Assembly: GCA_904395845.1 (NCBI GenBank)
Contig: CAJFOH010000109.1
Location: 1 to 37,578, forward strand
Direction of reading: 5' to 3'
From: an uncultured Lachnospiraceae bacterium
GTDB taxonomy: Bacteria; Bacillota; Clostridia; Lachnospirales; Lachnospiraceae
DNA: 37,578 nt
Shown here: positions 8,692-18,105 of the stretch, piece after piece
How positions within the stretch are numbered: position 1 is the stretch's first letter
Layout: each line of letters starts with the position of its first letter
Made by a program: the position numbers and the translations under genes
Notes under the pieces: generated by a model
The model's database searches: none
Told to the model about the DNA's origin: nothing
Seen by the model: only the letters and a program-made list of their open reading frames with translations

Positions 8692-10290
8692 ATGAATAAG
8701 AAAGGGAACATAAGATTAGTAATTATAACTATAGCTATTTTGTTATTCGGTAGTATGGTGTATTTTGGATACAAAGAATTAGCATATATTCAAAGTGTCA
8801 AAGATACATTGGTGACACAATTAGGTCAAATAAATGAAACAAATACAAATATTCAAGAAAATCTCAATAATTTAAATAGTTTGGGGAATTTAAACCAATT
8901 AGAACAGTTAAATAAATTATCTGATGAACGTTTGTATCGTTCTTCAGTAAATGATTCCTTATCTAATATAGATTTGCAATTATTAATCAATAATTATGAT
9001 GTTGATGTGGATATGGCATATCAAGAAACAACAACTTATGCCAAATCATTGCATACAGATGTAGGAAATAAAATTCAATTAAAGCAACCACAAGATAGCA
9101 ATGTATATATCAACGGGGTACTATATGAGGGAGAATTTCTACTTGAATTAGGTACAATAAGTTCCTATAATGTAATTGAAATTTACATAGAAAAGGGAGA
9201 TGATTTTCGAAAAATTCTAATTCCTACCTTGCCAGAGGGCTTTCCAAGATATGAAATTGGAAGTTATGAAATGGAAGATTTATCAGGACATTATTATGGA
9301 GATTTTGCCATTAGTGGTAATTCCTTTATTTATAAAATGGATATGAGTGGTAATATTGTGTATTATTACAATTCAAAAATGGAAACAGGGGCGTTACATA
9401 ATTTTAAAAAGAATATGATTAATGATGAAGTAATCTATTCTTATTTTGAGCCAGTAGATAGCCAAAACAAACTATTAAACAATGGTATTATTTTGGGGGA
9501 AGTTGTATTAATGGACCAATCTTATGAGGAAATCAATCGATTGCAAATGATACCAACAAAGAAAGTTCCACAAGCAAAATATACAGAAAATCATGACTAT
9601 ATTATCTTAGATAAGGACCATTATGTATTAATTGGAGAGGTTTTTGCACCATTTTATATGGAAGATGGAACAGTAAAGCAAATGAGATGTCCATATATTC
9701 AAGAAATTAAGCAAGGGAAAGTTATTTTTGAATGGTTAAGTAAAGATTATCCAATTTTTGATACAAGTTATAGTGAATTAGGATATAATGACGAAGATTA
9801 TATGCATATTAATAGCATTGCAATTGACCCAAAGGATAATAATTTTGTTATATCCAATAGACATCAAGACTCCATTGTGAAAATCAATAGGAAAACAGGC
9901 GAGATTATCTGGATTTTAGGTGGAACAAATGATGAATTTGGTTTAACAGAAGAACAACAATTTTCAAGACAACACTGTGCTTACTTTGATTTTGATGGTA
10001 ACCTATTATTCTTTAATAATGACAACAATGTTGGTAGAACTAGCATTATAAATTTTGAGTTAAATGAAGAAGAATTAGCCATTGAAAACTATAAAAAATA
10101 CGAATTTGGGGAGAAGTTCTCACCATATTGTGGAAATGTTACGCAAATTAGTGATAACTTGTTGATAATTGGTTGGGGCGTGACCAACGGAAATTCAATT
10201 GCTAGCATTTATAATATGGAAACAGGAAAGATAGTTAATGAATTGTTAACTGATTATATGAGTACTTATCGTACATTTTATTTTGAATAA
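8692..10290 (+). CDS. Membrane-anchored arylsulfate sulfotransferase (ASST family)
   Basis: N-terminal TM segment, N-terminal ASST beta domain (IQLKQPQDSNVYINGVL), then DYMHINSIAIDPKDNNFVISNRHQDSIVKINRKTGEIIWILGG and FSRQHCAYFDFDGNLLFFNN. Confidence 0.85.
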   Translation: MNKKGNIRLVIITIAILLFGSMVYFGYKELAYIQSVKDTLVTQLGQINETNTNIQENLNNLNSLGNLNQLEQLNKLSDERLYRSSVNDSLSNIDLQLLINNYDVDVDMAYQETTTYAKSLHTDVGNKIQLKQPQDSNVYINGVLYEGEFLLELGTISSYNVIEIYIEKGDDFRKILIPTLPEGFPRYEIGSYEMEDLSGHYYGDFAISGNSFIYKMDMSGNIVYYYNSKMETGALHNFKKNMINDEVIYSYFEPVDSQNKLLNNGIILGEVVLMDQSYEEINRLQMIPTKKVPQAKYTENHDYIILDKDHYVLIGEVFAPFYMEDGTVKQMRCPYIQEIKQGKVIFEWLSKDYPIFDTSYSELGYNDEDYMHINSIAIDPKDNNFVISNRHQDSIVKINRKTGEIIWILGGTNDEFGLTEEQQFSRQHCAYFDFDGNLLFFNNDNNVGRTSIINFELNEEELAIENYKKYEFGEKFSPYCGNVTQISDNLLIIGWGVTNGNSIASIYNMETGKIVNELLTDYMSTYRTFYFE

Positions 10291-10305
10291 CCATATATTA
10301 TTATA

Positions 10306-10357
10306 TTTTTAATCATGAAATAATCATATATCAACTATTTTTTTAATCATGAAATAA
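10306..10357. repeat. Two copies of TTTTTAATCATGAAATAA
   Basis: Copies at 10306-10323 and 10340-10357. Confidence 0.8.
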
Positions 10358-10461
10358 CCTTGGTTCACTAGATATTGAGAAATTCAATTGCTAGTTAAGT
10401 AATTTAGAAGCTAGTGAAAAATAAGGGAAATAGTATAGTCATAGTTAGGAGAGTGTTTTAA

Positions 10462-11046
10462 ATGGGAATCGTAGAAAATTATCTTATCATAATAAATATA
10501 ATAGCCTTTTCATTAAGTGTTGTAGAATTTCTACTATATAAGAAGAAATCAAGTAAAAAAGAAAAAATACAAGTAATACTTAATGTAAGTATTTTACTTG
10601 GAGGGGCAGTTGGTGCAACTTTGGCATTTTTTATCTGGAATCGAAAAGGAAAGCAACTTTTTACCCAAATGGCTTATACAGGGGCAATGTTTGTAATCCA
10701 ATTGTTATTATATTTATTATGTTACCGTCCAAATAAAGTGTTGATTGAAAAATGGTTCGTTACCTTTTATCCAAGATATAAATTTTTCTTATTGTATGTA
10801 CTTATTATGTGTATTATTTCATTTATATTATTTGCTGTTGATAAGAAAAAAGCAATCAATGGACAGTGGAGAATACAAGAAAAGGTATTACTAGGAACTT
10901 CTTTCCTTGGTGGTGCAGCAGGTGGTCTATTAGCCATGCATTTGTTTCATCATAAAACACAAAAACCATATTTTTCCATTGGTGTACCTGCAATGTTAGT
11001 GCTACAAGTAATCGGCTTTTTCGCTATAACAATTATATTGTTATAG
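10462..11046 (+). CDS. Integral membrane protein with two DUF1294-like units
   Basis: Second half VDKKKAINGQWRIQEKVLLGTSFLGGAAGGLLAMHLFHHKTQKPYFSIGVP is DUF1294-like. The first half (KKEKIQVILNVSILLGGAVGATLAFFIWNRKGKQLF) has the same layout. Confidence 0.75.
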   Translation: MGIVENYLIIINIIAFSLSVVEFLLYKKKSSKKEKIQVILNVSILLGGAVGATLAFFIWNRKGKQLFTQMAYTGAMFVIQLLLYLLCYRPNKVLIEKWFVTFYPRYKFFLLYVLIMCIISFILFAVDKKKAINGQWRIQEKVLLGTSFLGGAAGGLLAMHLFHHKTQKPYFSIGVPAMLVLQVIGFFAITIILL

Positions 11047-11150
11047 AGTAGGAAATATCTTTTCTAACTGTTATTTTTATGGTATAGTATGAGAGAAAAA
11101 ATGAAAACTTAAGATAGTAAAAGCATATAAGAAAAAGGAAAGGAGTACGT

Positions 11151-11585
11151 ATGAAAAAATTTATTGAAGAATTTAAAGCATTTGCACTTCGTGGAAATGT
11201 AGTTGACATGGCAGTAGGGGTAATTATTGGTACTGCATTTTCTGGAATTGTAAAATCTCTTACTGACAATTTTATTAATCCAATTTTAAATTTTGTAACT
11301 GGGGCAGCACGCTACTCTTGGGCAGATATTGCAGGGTTTGCATCTTCCTTTGCATCAGCAGTTGTTAATTTCTTTATTATGGCATTTATTTTATTTTGTA
11401 TTTTAAAAATGATGAATAAGTTAATGTCCATTGGTGCAAAGAAGAAAGAAGAAATAAAAGAAGTTACAACAAAGACTTGCCAATACTGTATGAGTGAAAT
11501 TTCAATTAAGGCAACACGATGTCCACATTGTACTTCTATATTGGAGGAAGAAGAATTAGAGAATCATAACGAAAAAGAAACATAG
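11151..11585 (+). CDS. mscL: Large-conductance mechanosensitive channel with C-terminal zinc ribbon
   Basis: MKKFIEEFKAFALRGNVVDMAVGVIIGTAFSGIVKSLTDNFINP plus CQYCMSEISIKATRCPHCTSIL; AAAGGAG SD. Confidence 0.95.
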   Translation: MKKFIEEFKAFALRGNVVDMAVGVIIGTAFSGIVKSLTDNFINPILNFVTGAARYSWADIAGFASSFASAVVNFFIMAFILFCILKMMNKLMSIGAKKKEEIKEVTTKTCQYCMSEISIKATRCPHCTSILEEEELENHNEKET

Positions 11586-11613
11586 GAAGGCAAAACCTTT
11601 ACATTGTTTTAAC

Positions 11614-11642
11614 TTGTTTTTTATATCTTACTTTGATATACT
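11614..11642 (+). promoter_or_regulatory. Candidate sigma-A promoter upstream of kup
   Basis: TTGTTT-N17-TATACT. Confidence 0.45.
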
Positions 11643-11655
11643 GCACATATACGGC

Positions 11656-11681
11656 AAAAGGGCGGGTAATCCGCCTTTTTC
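11656..11681 (+). terminator. Rho-independent terminator/attenuator upstream of kup
   Basis: AAAAGGGCGG-GTAAT-CCGCCTTTTT, 10-bp stem including a GU pair. Confidence 0.8.
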
Positions 11682-11722
11682 TTATTAATAAAATGTTATT
11701 AATTTACAGGAGGTTACAGATA

Positions 11723-13735
11723 GTGGCTATGGGTGATTGTAAGAAGCATCACGAAATTCCAATTAGTGCAGGGGCAGCATTGATTGCACTAGGTGTTGTG
11801 TATGGAGATATAGGAACATCGCCAATGTATGTTATGAAATCAATTATTGCAGGCAATGGAGGAATCCTACACATTAATGATGAGCTAATTCTAGGGTCTT
11901 TGTCACTAATCATATGGACATTAACCTTACTTACAACAGTAAAGTATGTATTAATTGCTATGCAGGCAGACAATCATGGGGAAGGTGGAATCTTTGCACT
12001 ATACAGTCTAATTAAAAAGTGTGGAAAATATTTAATTATTCCTGCAATGATTGGTGGAGCGGCATTATTAGCAGATAGTGTGTTAACACCTGCTGTTACA
12101 GTTACAACTGCAATTGAGGGACTAAGAAGTGTTTCTCTACTTCATCATCTGTTAGGAGATGGACAAAGTACCATTGTATTTATTACACTGATTATTATTT
12201 CTATTTTATTTATGGTACAGAAGGCAGGAACTAGTATTATAGGGAAAGCCTTTGGACCATTTATGAGCATTTGGTTTTTATTCTTAGCAATTGCAGGATT
12301 ATATAACATTGTAGGCGATATCTCTGTATTTCGTGCATTGAATCCACTTCGAGGCATTAGAGTTTTAACTAGCCCTTCTAATTCTGTTGGAATTATGATT
12401 TTGGGAAGTGTTTTTTTAGCAACTACAGGAGCAGAGGCGTTATATTCTGATATGGGTCATGTTGGAAAAGGAAACATTTATTTAAGTTGGCCATTTGTAA
12501 AGATTTGCTTAATCCTAAATTATTTGGGGCAAGGTGCTTGGTTATTACAAAACCAAGGAAATCAGGCACTTATGAATATTGAAGATATGAACCCATTTTT
12601 TCAAATGTTACCAACTACTATGAGAATGGGAGCAGTTATTTTGAGTACAATTGCAGCAATTATTGCATCACAAGCATTAATTACAGGTTCATTTACCTTG
12701 GTATCTGAAGCAACAAGATTGGATTTAATGCCAAGAATGAAAATTACATATCCATCACAAACAAAAGGCCAAAGTTATATTCCTTTAGTGAATGGAACGT
12801 TATGGGTTGCCTGTATTGTAGTAGTGTTATATTTCCGTTCTAGCGCCAGATTAGAGTCTGCCTATGGATTAGCAATTACTATGACAATGTTAATGACAAC
12901 TGTGTTGCTATTTGTATATTTAAAGCAATTAAAAAAGAAAAAAGTATTGCCATTTATTTTTCTTCTATTTTTTGGAGGATTGGAAGGGTTCTTTTTCTTA
13001 TCAAGTTTAAGTAAATTTTCAAAAGGTGGCTATGTAGCTCTTTTATTAGCATTTGTGCTTTTAGGAATTATGATTATATGGCATCAGGCAACGGCAATCG
13101 AACGTTCCCAAAAATTGTTATTGCATATAAAAGATTACATTCCTATGTTAGAGGAATTAAAAAATGATGAAAAAATTCCATATATTACAGATAATCTTGT
13201 ATATATTATAAACGAACAAAAAGATGATGAAATAGAGCGAGATGTGTTATATTCTATTTTAAATAAAAATACAAAGAGAGCAGGAACTTATTGGTTTGTA
13301 AGTTTAATTGTAAGTGATAAACCATATGAACATGAATATACAGTAGATAGTTTTGGAACGGATTACATTTTTAGAGTAAGAATTACCTTAGGATTTAAAA
13401 TCAACCAGAGAGTAAATGTCTTTATTCGACAAATTGTTGGTGATTTAATGAATACAGGAGAGTTACCACCACAAAATCAAAAATATTCTATTTATCACAA
13501 TGATACAGAAATAGGAACATTTCGATTTTGTATGTTAAAGAAAATGCTTGTACCAGAAAGTGATATTGTTTCATGGAAACGTCTTATCATTTCTCTAAAG
13601 TACAAAATAAGAAAATTGGCAGGTTCACAAATTCAATGGTATGGATTGGAAAGTTCATCAGTAATTACAGAATATGTGCCTTTATTTTTAAAAGTGAAAA
13701 AAGCGGAATTGCTTATTAGGAAGCAAGAAAAATAA
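11723..13735 (+). CDS. kup: KUP/HAK potassium transporter
   Basis: ALGVVYGDIGTSPMYVMKS, ADNHGEGGIFALYSL, TGAEALYSDMGHVGKGNI. Start moved from 11633 to GTG 11723, preceded by AGGAGG at 11708. Confidence 0.93.
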   Translation: MAMGDCKKHHEIPISAGAALIALGVVYGDIGTSPMYVMKSIIAGNGGILHINDELILGSLSLIIWTLTLLTTVKYVLIAMQADNHGEGGIFALYSLIKKCGKYLIIPAMIGGAALLADSVLTPAVTVTTAIEGLRSVSLLHHLLGDGQSTIVFITLIIISILFMVQKAGTSIIGKAFGPFMSIWFLFLAIAGLYNIVGDISVFRALNPLRGIRVLTSPSNSVGIMILGSVFLATTGAEALYSDMGHVGKGNIYLSWPFVKICLILNYLGQGAWLLQNQGNQALMNIEDMNPFFQMLPTTMRMGAVILSTIAAIIASQALITGSFTLVSEATRLDLMPRMKITYPSQTKGQSYIPLVNGTLWVACIVVVLYFRSSARLESAYGLAITMTMLMTTVLLFVYLKQLKKKKVLPFIFLLFFGGLEGFFFLSSLSKFSKGGYVALLLAFVLLGIMIIWHQATAIERSQKLLLHIKDYIPMLEELKNDEKIPYITDNLVYIINEQKDDEIERDVLYSILNKNTKRAGTYWFVSLIVSDKPYEHEYTVDSFGTDYIFRVRITLGFKINQRVNVFIRQIVGDLMNTGELPPQNQKYSIYHNDTEIGTFRFCMLKKMLVPESDIVSWKRLIISLKYKIRKLAGSQIQWYGLESSSVITEYVPLFLKVKKAELLIRKQEK

Positions 13736-13752
13736 TAAATGAGAGGTAGATT

Positions 13753-15342
13753 ATGGAAAAAAAACAACTAATACTTCCTATCATAGCAATTATAATAGGT
13801 CTAATATTAGGTGTAATATTAACTTTAGTAGTAACAGACCATGTAAGTAAAAAACAACAAAATATATCACAAGAAGAAACAAAAAAAGAAACAGTAAACA
13901 ATGCAGAACAAGAATCTGTAAAACAAGATTCAGAAGAGTTGACAGAAGAAATACAATCAACAAGTGATAACGGTACACAAGAAGATACAAACAATACAGA
14001 AGATACAGTAGATGAAGATGAGAGCAAAGAAGATAATAACGAGGATAGTAGTTCTACTAATAGTAACACTAACAAAAATGAAAATGCTCAAAGCAACAAT
14101 CATCAAAAAGAAGAAACAAAACCTCAAGCAAATACCAGTAACCAACAGCAAAATATAGTTTCCACACAACCATCTAGCAATTCTACTTCCAATACATCAC
14201 AAGGGGAAACTATTGCAACATGGGATGCAGGTGCTGTCTAAGTTGGTGGAGATAAGGTAACTTATAAAAATAAAATATATAAGGCAAAGTGGTGGACACA
14301 AGGAGAAACTCCAGGGCAAGCAGATGTTTGGGAAGATACTGGAGAAACAAATTCAGTTTCTACCCCACCAAACACAGAGCCAGAAACAGCTCCACAAACA
14401 TCAACCAATAATAATGGAGGAGCAGTATCGAATAGTGGATTTAAAGTTGTTGGATATTATCCATCTTGGAAACCACAACAAAAGCATAAGCTTCAATACG
14501 ATGTATTAACCCATATTATTTATTCTTTGGCCATTCCAACGGCAGAAGGGGGGCTTCGCCCATTAGAAAATGCTGATACTGCAAAACAAATCATTCAGGA
14601 AGCTCATAATACAGGTAGAAAAGTATTATTGGCTATTGGTGGTTGGAGTTACAATGATACTCCATTAGAGAATGTTTTTGTATCTGCTACTAGCACAGAG
14701 GAGAAAAGAAATGCTTTTGTATCAGCAATTCTTACAATGTGTGACCAATATGGATTTGATGGAATAGATATGGACTGGGAGCATCCAAGGGTAGATGGAA
14801 CATCAGGAAAACAGTACGAAGCAGTTATGCTTTCCCTAGCAAACGAACTACATAATCGAGGCAAAATTTTAACGACTGCTGTTCTTAGTGGGGCAACTGC
14901 TGATGGAAATATCTATTATGATGCAAAAGCACATAGTGATGCCGTACTACAAGCAGTGGATTGGATTCATGTAATGGCATACGATGGTGGAGAAGGAAGT
15001 CGTCATTCCAGCTATGAATTTGCTGTTAATTCAGCAAAATATTGGAAAGAAACAAGAGGATTACCAGCAAGTAAAGTAGTTCTTGGTGTGCCATTTTATG
15101 CAAGACCAAGCTGGGCATCTTATGAGGATTTATTAGCTTCCAACCAAAATGCATGGAGCAAAGATACTATCACTTATAATGGAATGGAAGTTTGGTATAA
15201 TGGTGTGGATACTATACGAAAGAAAACCAGATATTCATTACAAAATTTAGGTGGTGTAATGATATGGGAATTAACACAAGATACTGTAAGAGGAGAACAC
15301 AGTTTATTAACGAATATAGGAAAAGAGATAACTGGACAGTAA
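13753..15342 (+). pseudogene. Membrane-anchored GH18 chitinase-like protein with CBM5/12 module, interrupted by in-frame TAA at 14239-14241
   Basis: One frame, 530 codons, with a single internal stop: TIATWDAGAV*VGGDKVTYKNKIYKAKWWTQGETPGQADVWEDTG, then GH18 FDGIDMDWEHP (DxxDxDxE). Uninterrupted otherwise. Confidence 0.85.
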
Positions 15343-15360
15343 AGACAAAAGGAGATATAT

Positions 15361-16173
15361 ATGGTAACTATAAAAAATCCACATTTTTCAGTAGCTCAAA
15401 TATGGAATTCAGGACAATGTTTTCGTATGAAACCATTAGAAAATGATACATACGAAATAGTGGTAGCAAGTCGCCATTTAAAAATACAGGAACAAGAGGG
15501 AAAAGAAACTATTTTTTATTGTACGGAGGAAGAATTTGAAACCTTTTGGAAAGGCTACTTTGATTTAGAAAACGATTATAACGTCTATATAGACAACATT
15601 GATAAAGAAGATGCTTACTTACAAAATGCAGTATCCTATGGAAAAGGAATTCGTATTTTACGACAAGACCTCTGGGAAATGATTATTTCATTTATTATTT
15701 CTCAACAAAATAATATTCGGCGTATTCGAATGATTATAGAAACACTTTGCCAAACATATGGAAATGAGTGTTACACAGAAGATAATCAAGTCTATTACAC
15801 CTTTCCAACTCCAGAAGCACTTTCTGTTGTATCAGAGGAGGAGCTTCGAAGTTGTAACTTAGGGTATCGAAGCAAATATATTGTAAAGGTTGCAAATACC
15901 ATTGCTAGTGGAGAAGTAGATTTAGACAAACTAAAGACTATGCCATATAAAGAGGCAAAAAATGAATTATTAAAACTATATGGAGTTGGAGAAAAAGTAG
16001 CTGATTGTATTTGCCTATTTGGGTTACATCATTTACAGGCCTTTCCAGTTGATACTCATATCAAACAAGTATTAGAGGAAAATTACAAAGATGGTTTTCC
16101 ATTTGACCGTTACAAAGGTTATGAAGGCGTAATTCAACAGTATATTTTTTATTATCATTATACAAAAAAATAA
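15361..16173 (+). CDS. ogg: 8-oxoguanine DNA glycosylase (OGG1-like, HhH-GPD)
   Basis: FSVAQIWNSGQCFRM, ISFIISQQNNIRRIRMIIETLC, YGVGEKVADCICLFGLHHLQAFPVDTHIKQVL. Confidence 0.9.
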   Translation: MVTIKNPHFSVAQIWNSGQCFRMKPLENDTYEIVVASRHLKIQEQEGKETIFYCTEEEFETFWKGYFDLENDYNVYIDNIDKEDAYLQNAVSYGKGIRILRQDLWEMIISFIISQQNNIRRIRMIIETLCQTYGNECYTEDNQVYYTFPTPEALSVVSEEELRSCNLGYRSKYIVKVANTIASGEVDLDKLKTMPYKEAKNELLKLYGVGEKVADCICLFGLHHLQAFPVDTHIKQVLEENYKDGFPFDRYKGYEGVIQQYIFYYHYTKK

Positions 16174-16213
16174 ATGACATTGAAATTGCTATAAATATCA
16201 ATTAATAGGTTTC

Positions 16214-16242
16214 TTGACAAAAAATAGAAAACTTCGTATAAT
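16214..16242 (+). promoter_or_regulatory. Sigma-A promoter
   Basis: Consensus TTGACA-N17-TATAAT. Confidence 0.85.
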
Positions 16243-16248
16243 ATACAC

Positions 16249-16371
16249 ATTGGCTCGGAGGGTGAATCATTCGAAGAAATGATTGGCTGGATAAGGCTCA
16301 GACTGAGATGTCTGTTTCTTATTCAGCCTTTTTTAAAGGCAAAATATAGAAGAAAAGACGGAGGGAGTAAG
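16249..16371 (+). promoter_or_regulatory. Structured 5' leader with hairpin and intrinsic terminator (candidate attenuator or riboswitch, unclassified)
   Basis: Hairpin AATCATT(16265-16271)/AATGATT(16278-16284). Terminator GGCTGGATAAG(16285-16295)/CTTATTCAGCC(16318-16328) with nested CAGAC/GTCTG, followed by T6 (16329-16334), between a consensus promoter and the ABC start. Confidence 0.7.
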
Positions 16372-18105
16372 ATGAAGTTAATTTTAAAACATTTAAAAAA
16401 TTATAAAGCCTTATTACTTTTAAATGTAATCTCTGTATTTGGATTTGCCTTAGTAGAATTGGGAATACCTACAGTAATAGCAGTAATGATTGACAAAGGT
16501 GTTGTTACAGGGGATAAAGGATATTTATTTCGAATGGGCGGTATTATCGCAATTATTTCTGTATTAGGTGCAGGAGGAACTATTTTACTAGGGTATTGTT
16601 GTGCAAGAATATCTACGCTAGTTACAAGAGATATTCGTTTGGAAGCATTTAAAAAAGTACAAAGTTTATCTCATGCAGAGATGAATCAATTAGGAGTATC
16701 ATCACTTATTACAAGAACCAATAATGATGCTTATCAAATTATGATGTTTCTAAATACAATTTTAAAAATGGCACTACTAACACCTGTTATGATAATTAGT
16801 AGCTATATTTTAATTATTCAAACATCGCTAAGTTTATCATTTATCGTATTAGCCACAGTACCATTAGTTGTTGGTGGAGTTATTATAGCAGCAAAAATAT
16901 CTTCCCCAATTAGTGAAAAGCAACAAATGTCACTAGACTCTATTAATCGAATTTTCAGAGAAAATTTAACTGGAATACGAGTAATACGTTCTTGTAACAA
17001 TAATGAATACGAAACCAGTCGTTTTGATACGGAAAATAAATTTTTTATGAAGCAGTCTAAAAAGTTATTTTGTTTAATGTCTACTACTGAGCCAATCTTT
17101 TTCTTACTAATGAATATGGCAGCAATTGCAATTTATTATGTATCTGCAAAAATGATTGATGCCAATACAATTCAAGTAGGAAGGGTAGTAGCATTTATGG
17201 ATTATTTATTCCATGCCATGCTTTCAGTTATGTTGTTTTGTATGGTATTTATGATGTATCCAAGAGCCAATGTATCTGCAAAACGTATTATGGAAGTATT
17301 AAATATGGAATCTAGTATTCAAAACAGTCCACAAGTCATTGAAGAAAATAAAAAAGAAAGTAGCATTGTATTTGATGATGTTACCTTTGCATACCCAGAT
17401 GGAGAAGAGGCTGTATTAAAACATATTTCTTTTGAGGCAAAAAAAGGAGAAACTGTTGCATTTATTGGTAGTACCGGTTCAGGAAAAAGTACACTAATTA
17501 ACTTAATTCCACGATTCTATGATGTAAATGCAGGAGCAATTCTCATTAATGGAGTTAATATTAAAGAGTATGATATTGAAATTCTTCGTAACAAAATTGG
17601 GTTTGTATCTCAAAAGGCAACTCTATTTCGTGGAACAATAGAAGAAAATATCCGCTTTGGAAAAGAAGATGCTACCATGGAAGAAATTATTCATGCGGCT
17701 AAGGTAGCTCAAGCCTATGATTTTATTATGGAAAAACCAGAAGGATTTAAAGAAATGATTGTAGAAGGTGCAACTAACCTTTCAGGAGGGCAAAAGCAAC
17801 GTCTTTCTATTGCAAGAGCATTGGTAAGAAAGCCAGAAATCTACATATATGATGATTCCTTTTCAGCACTTGACTTTAAAACGGACGCCACATTACGCCG
17901 TCAGTTAAAGAAAGAAGTAAAAGATTCCATTATGTTAATTGTAGCTCAACGCGTGTCCACAATTATGGACGCAACTCAAATTATTGTGTTAGATGAAGGA
18001 AAAGTAGTAGGAAAAGGAACACACAAAGAATTATTACAAAGTTGTCCAATTTACTATCAAATTGCAGCTTCACAATTAAGCGAGGAGGAAATGCAACATG
18101 AATAA
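16372..18105 (+). CDS. ABC exporter (permease-ATPase), degenerate-site subunit of a heterodimer
   Basis: Walker A GSTGSGKST; NLSGGQKQR; Walker B IYIYDDSFSALD (Asp in place of Glu); LIVAQRVST (Gln in place of the switch His). Start at ATG 16372 after GGAGGG. Confidence 0.92.
   Translation: MKLILKHLKNYKALLLLNVISVFGFALVELGIPTVIAVMIDKGVVTGDKGYLFRMGGIIAIISVLGAGGTILLGYCCARISTLVTRDIRLEAFKKVQSLSHAEMNQLGVSSLITRTNNDAYQIMMFLNTILKMALLTPVMIISSYILIIQTSLSLSFIVLATVPLVVGGVIIAAKISSPISEKQQMSLDSINRIFRENLTGIRVIRSCNNNEYETSRFDTENKFFMKQSKKLFCLMSTTEPIFFLLMNMAAIAIYYVSAKMIDANTIQVGRVVAFMDYLFHAMLSVMLFCMVFMMYPRANVSAKRIMEVLNMESSIQNSPQVIEENKKESSIVFDDVTFAYPDGEEAVLKHISFEAKKGETVAFIGSTGSGKSTLINLIPRFYDVNAGAILINGVNIKEYDIEILRNKIGFVSQKATLFRGTIEENIRFGKEDATMEEIIHAAKVAQAYDFIMEKPEGFKEMIVEGATNLSGGQKQRLSIARALVRKPEIYIYDDSFSALDFKTDATLRRQLKKEVKDSIMLIVAQRVSTIMDATQIIVLDEGKVVGKGTHKELLQSCPIYYQIAASQLSEEEMQHE

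Noticed and set aside
11586-11722. ydaO (c-di-AMP) riboswitch in front of kup
   Set aside because: The interval is small and lacks the conserved ydaO sequence blocks; only a short terminator hairpin is evident.
13716-14075. Minus-strand Ser-rich ORFs opposite the chitinase linker
   Set aside because: Complement of a low-complexity Thr/Glu/Asn/Ser linker; not a gene.
14324-14509. ORF MFGKILEKQIQFLPHQTQ... as a separate gene
   Set aside because: Out-of-frame reading of the chitinase coding frame, which encodes convincing CBM and GH18 sequence across the same bases.
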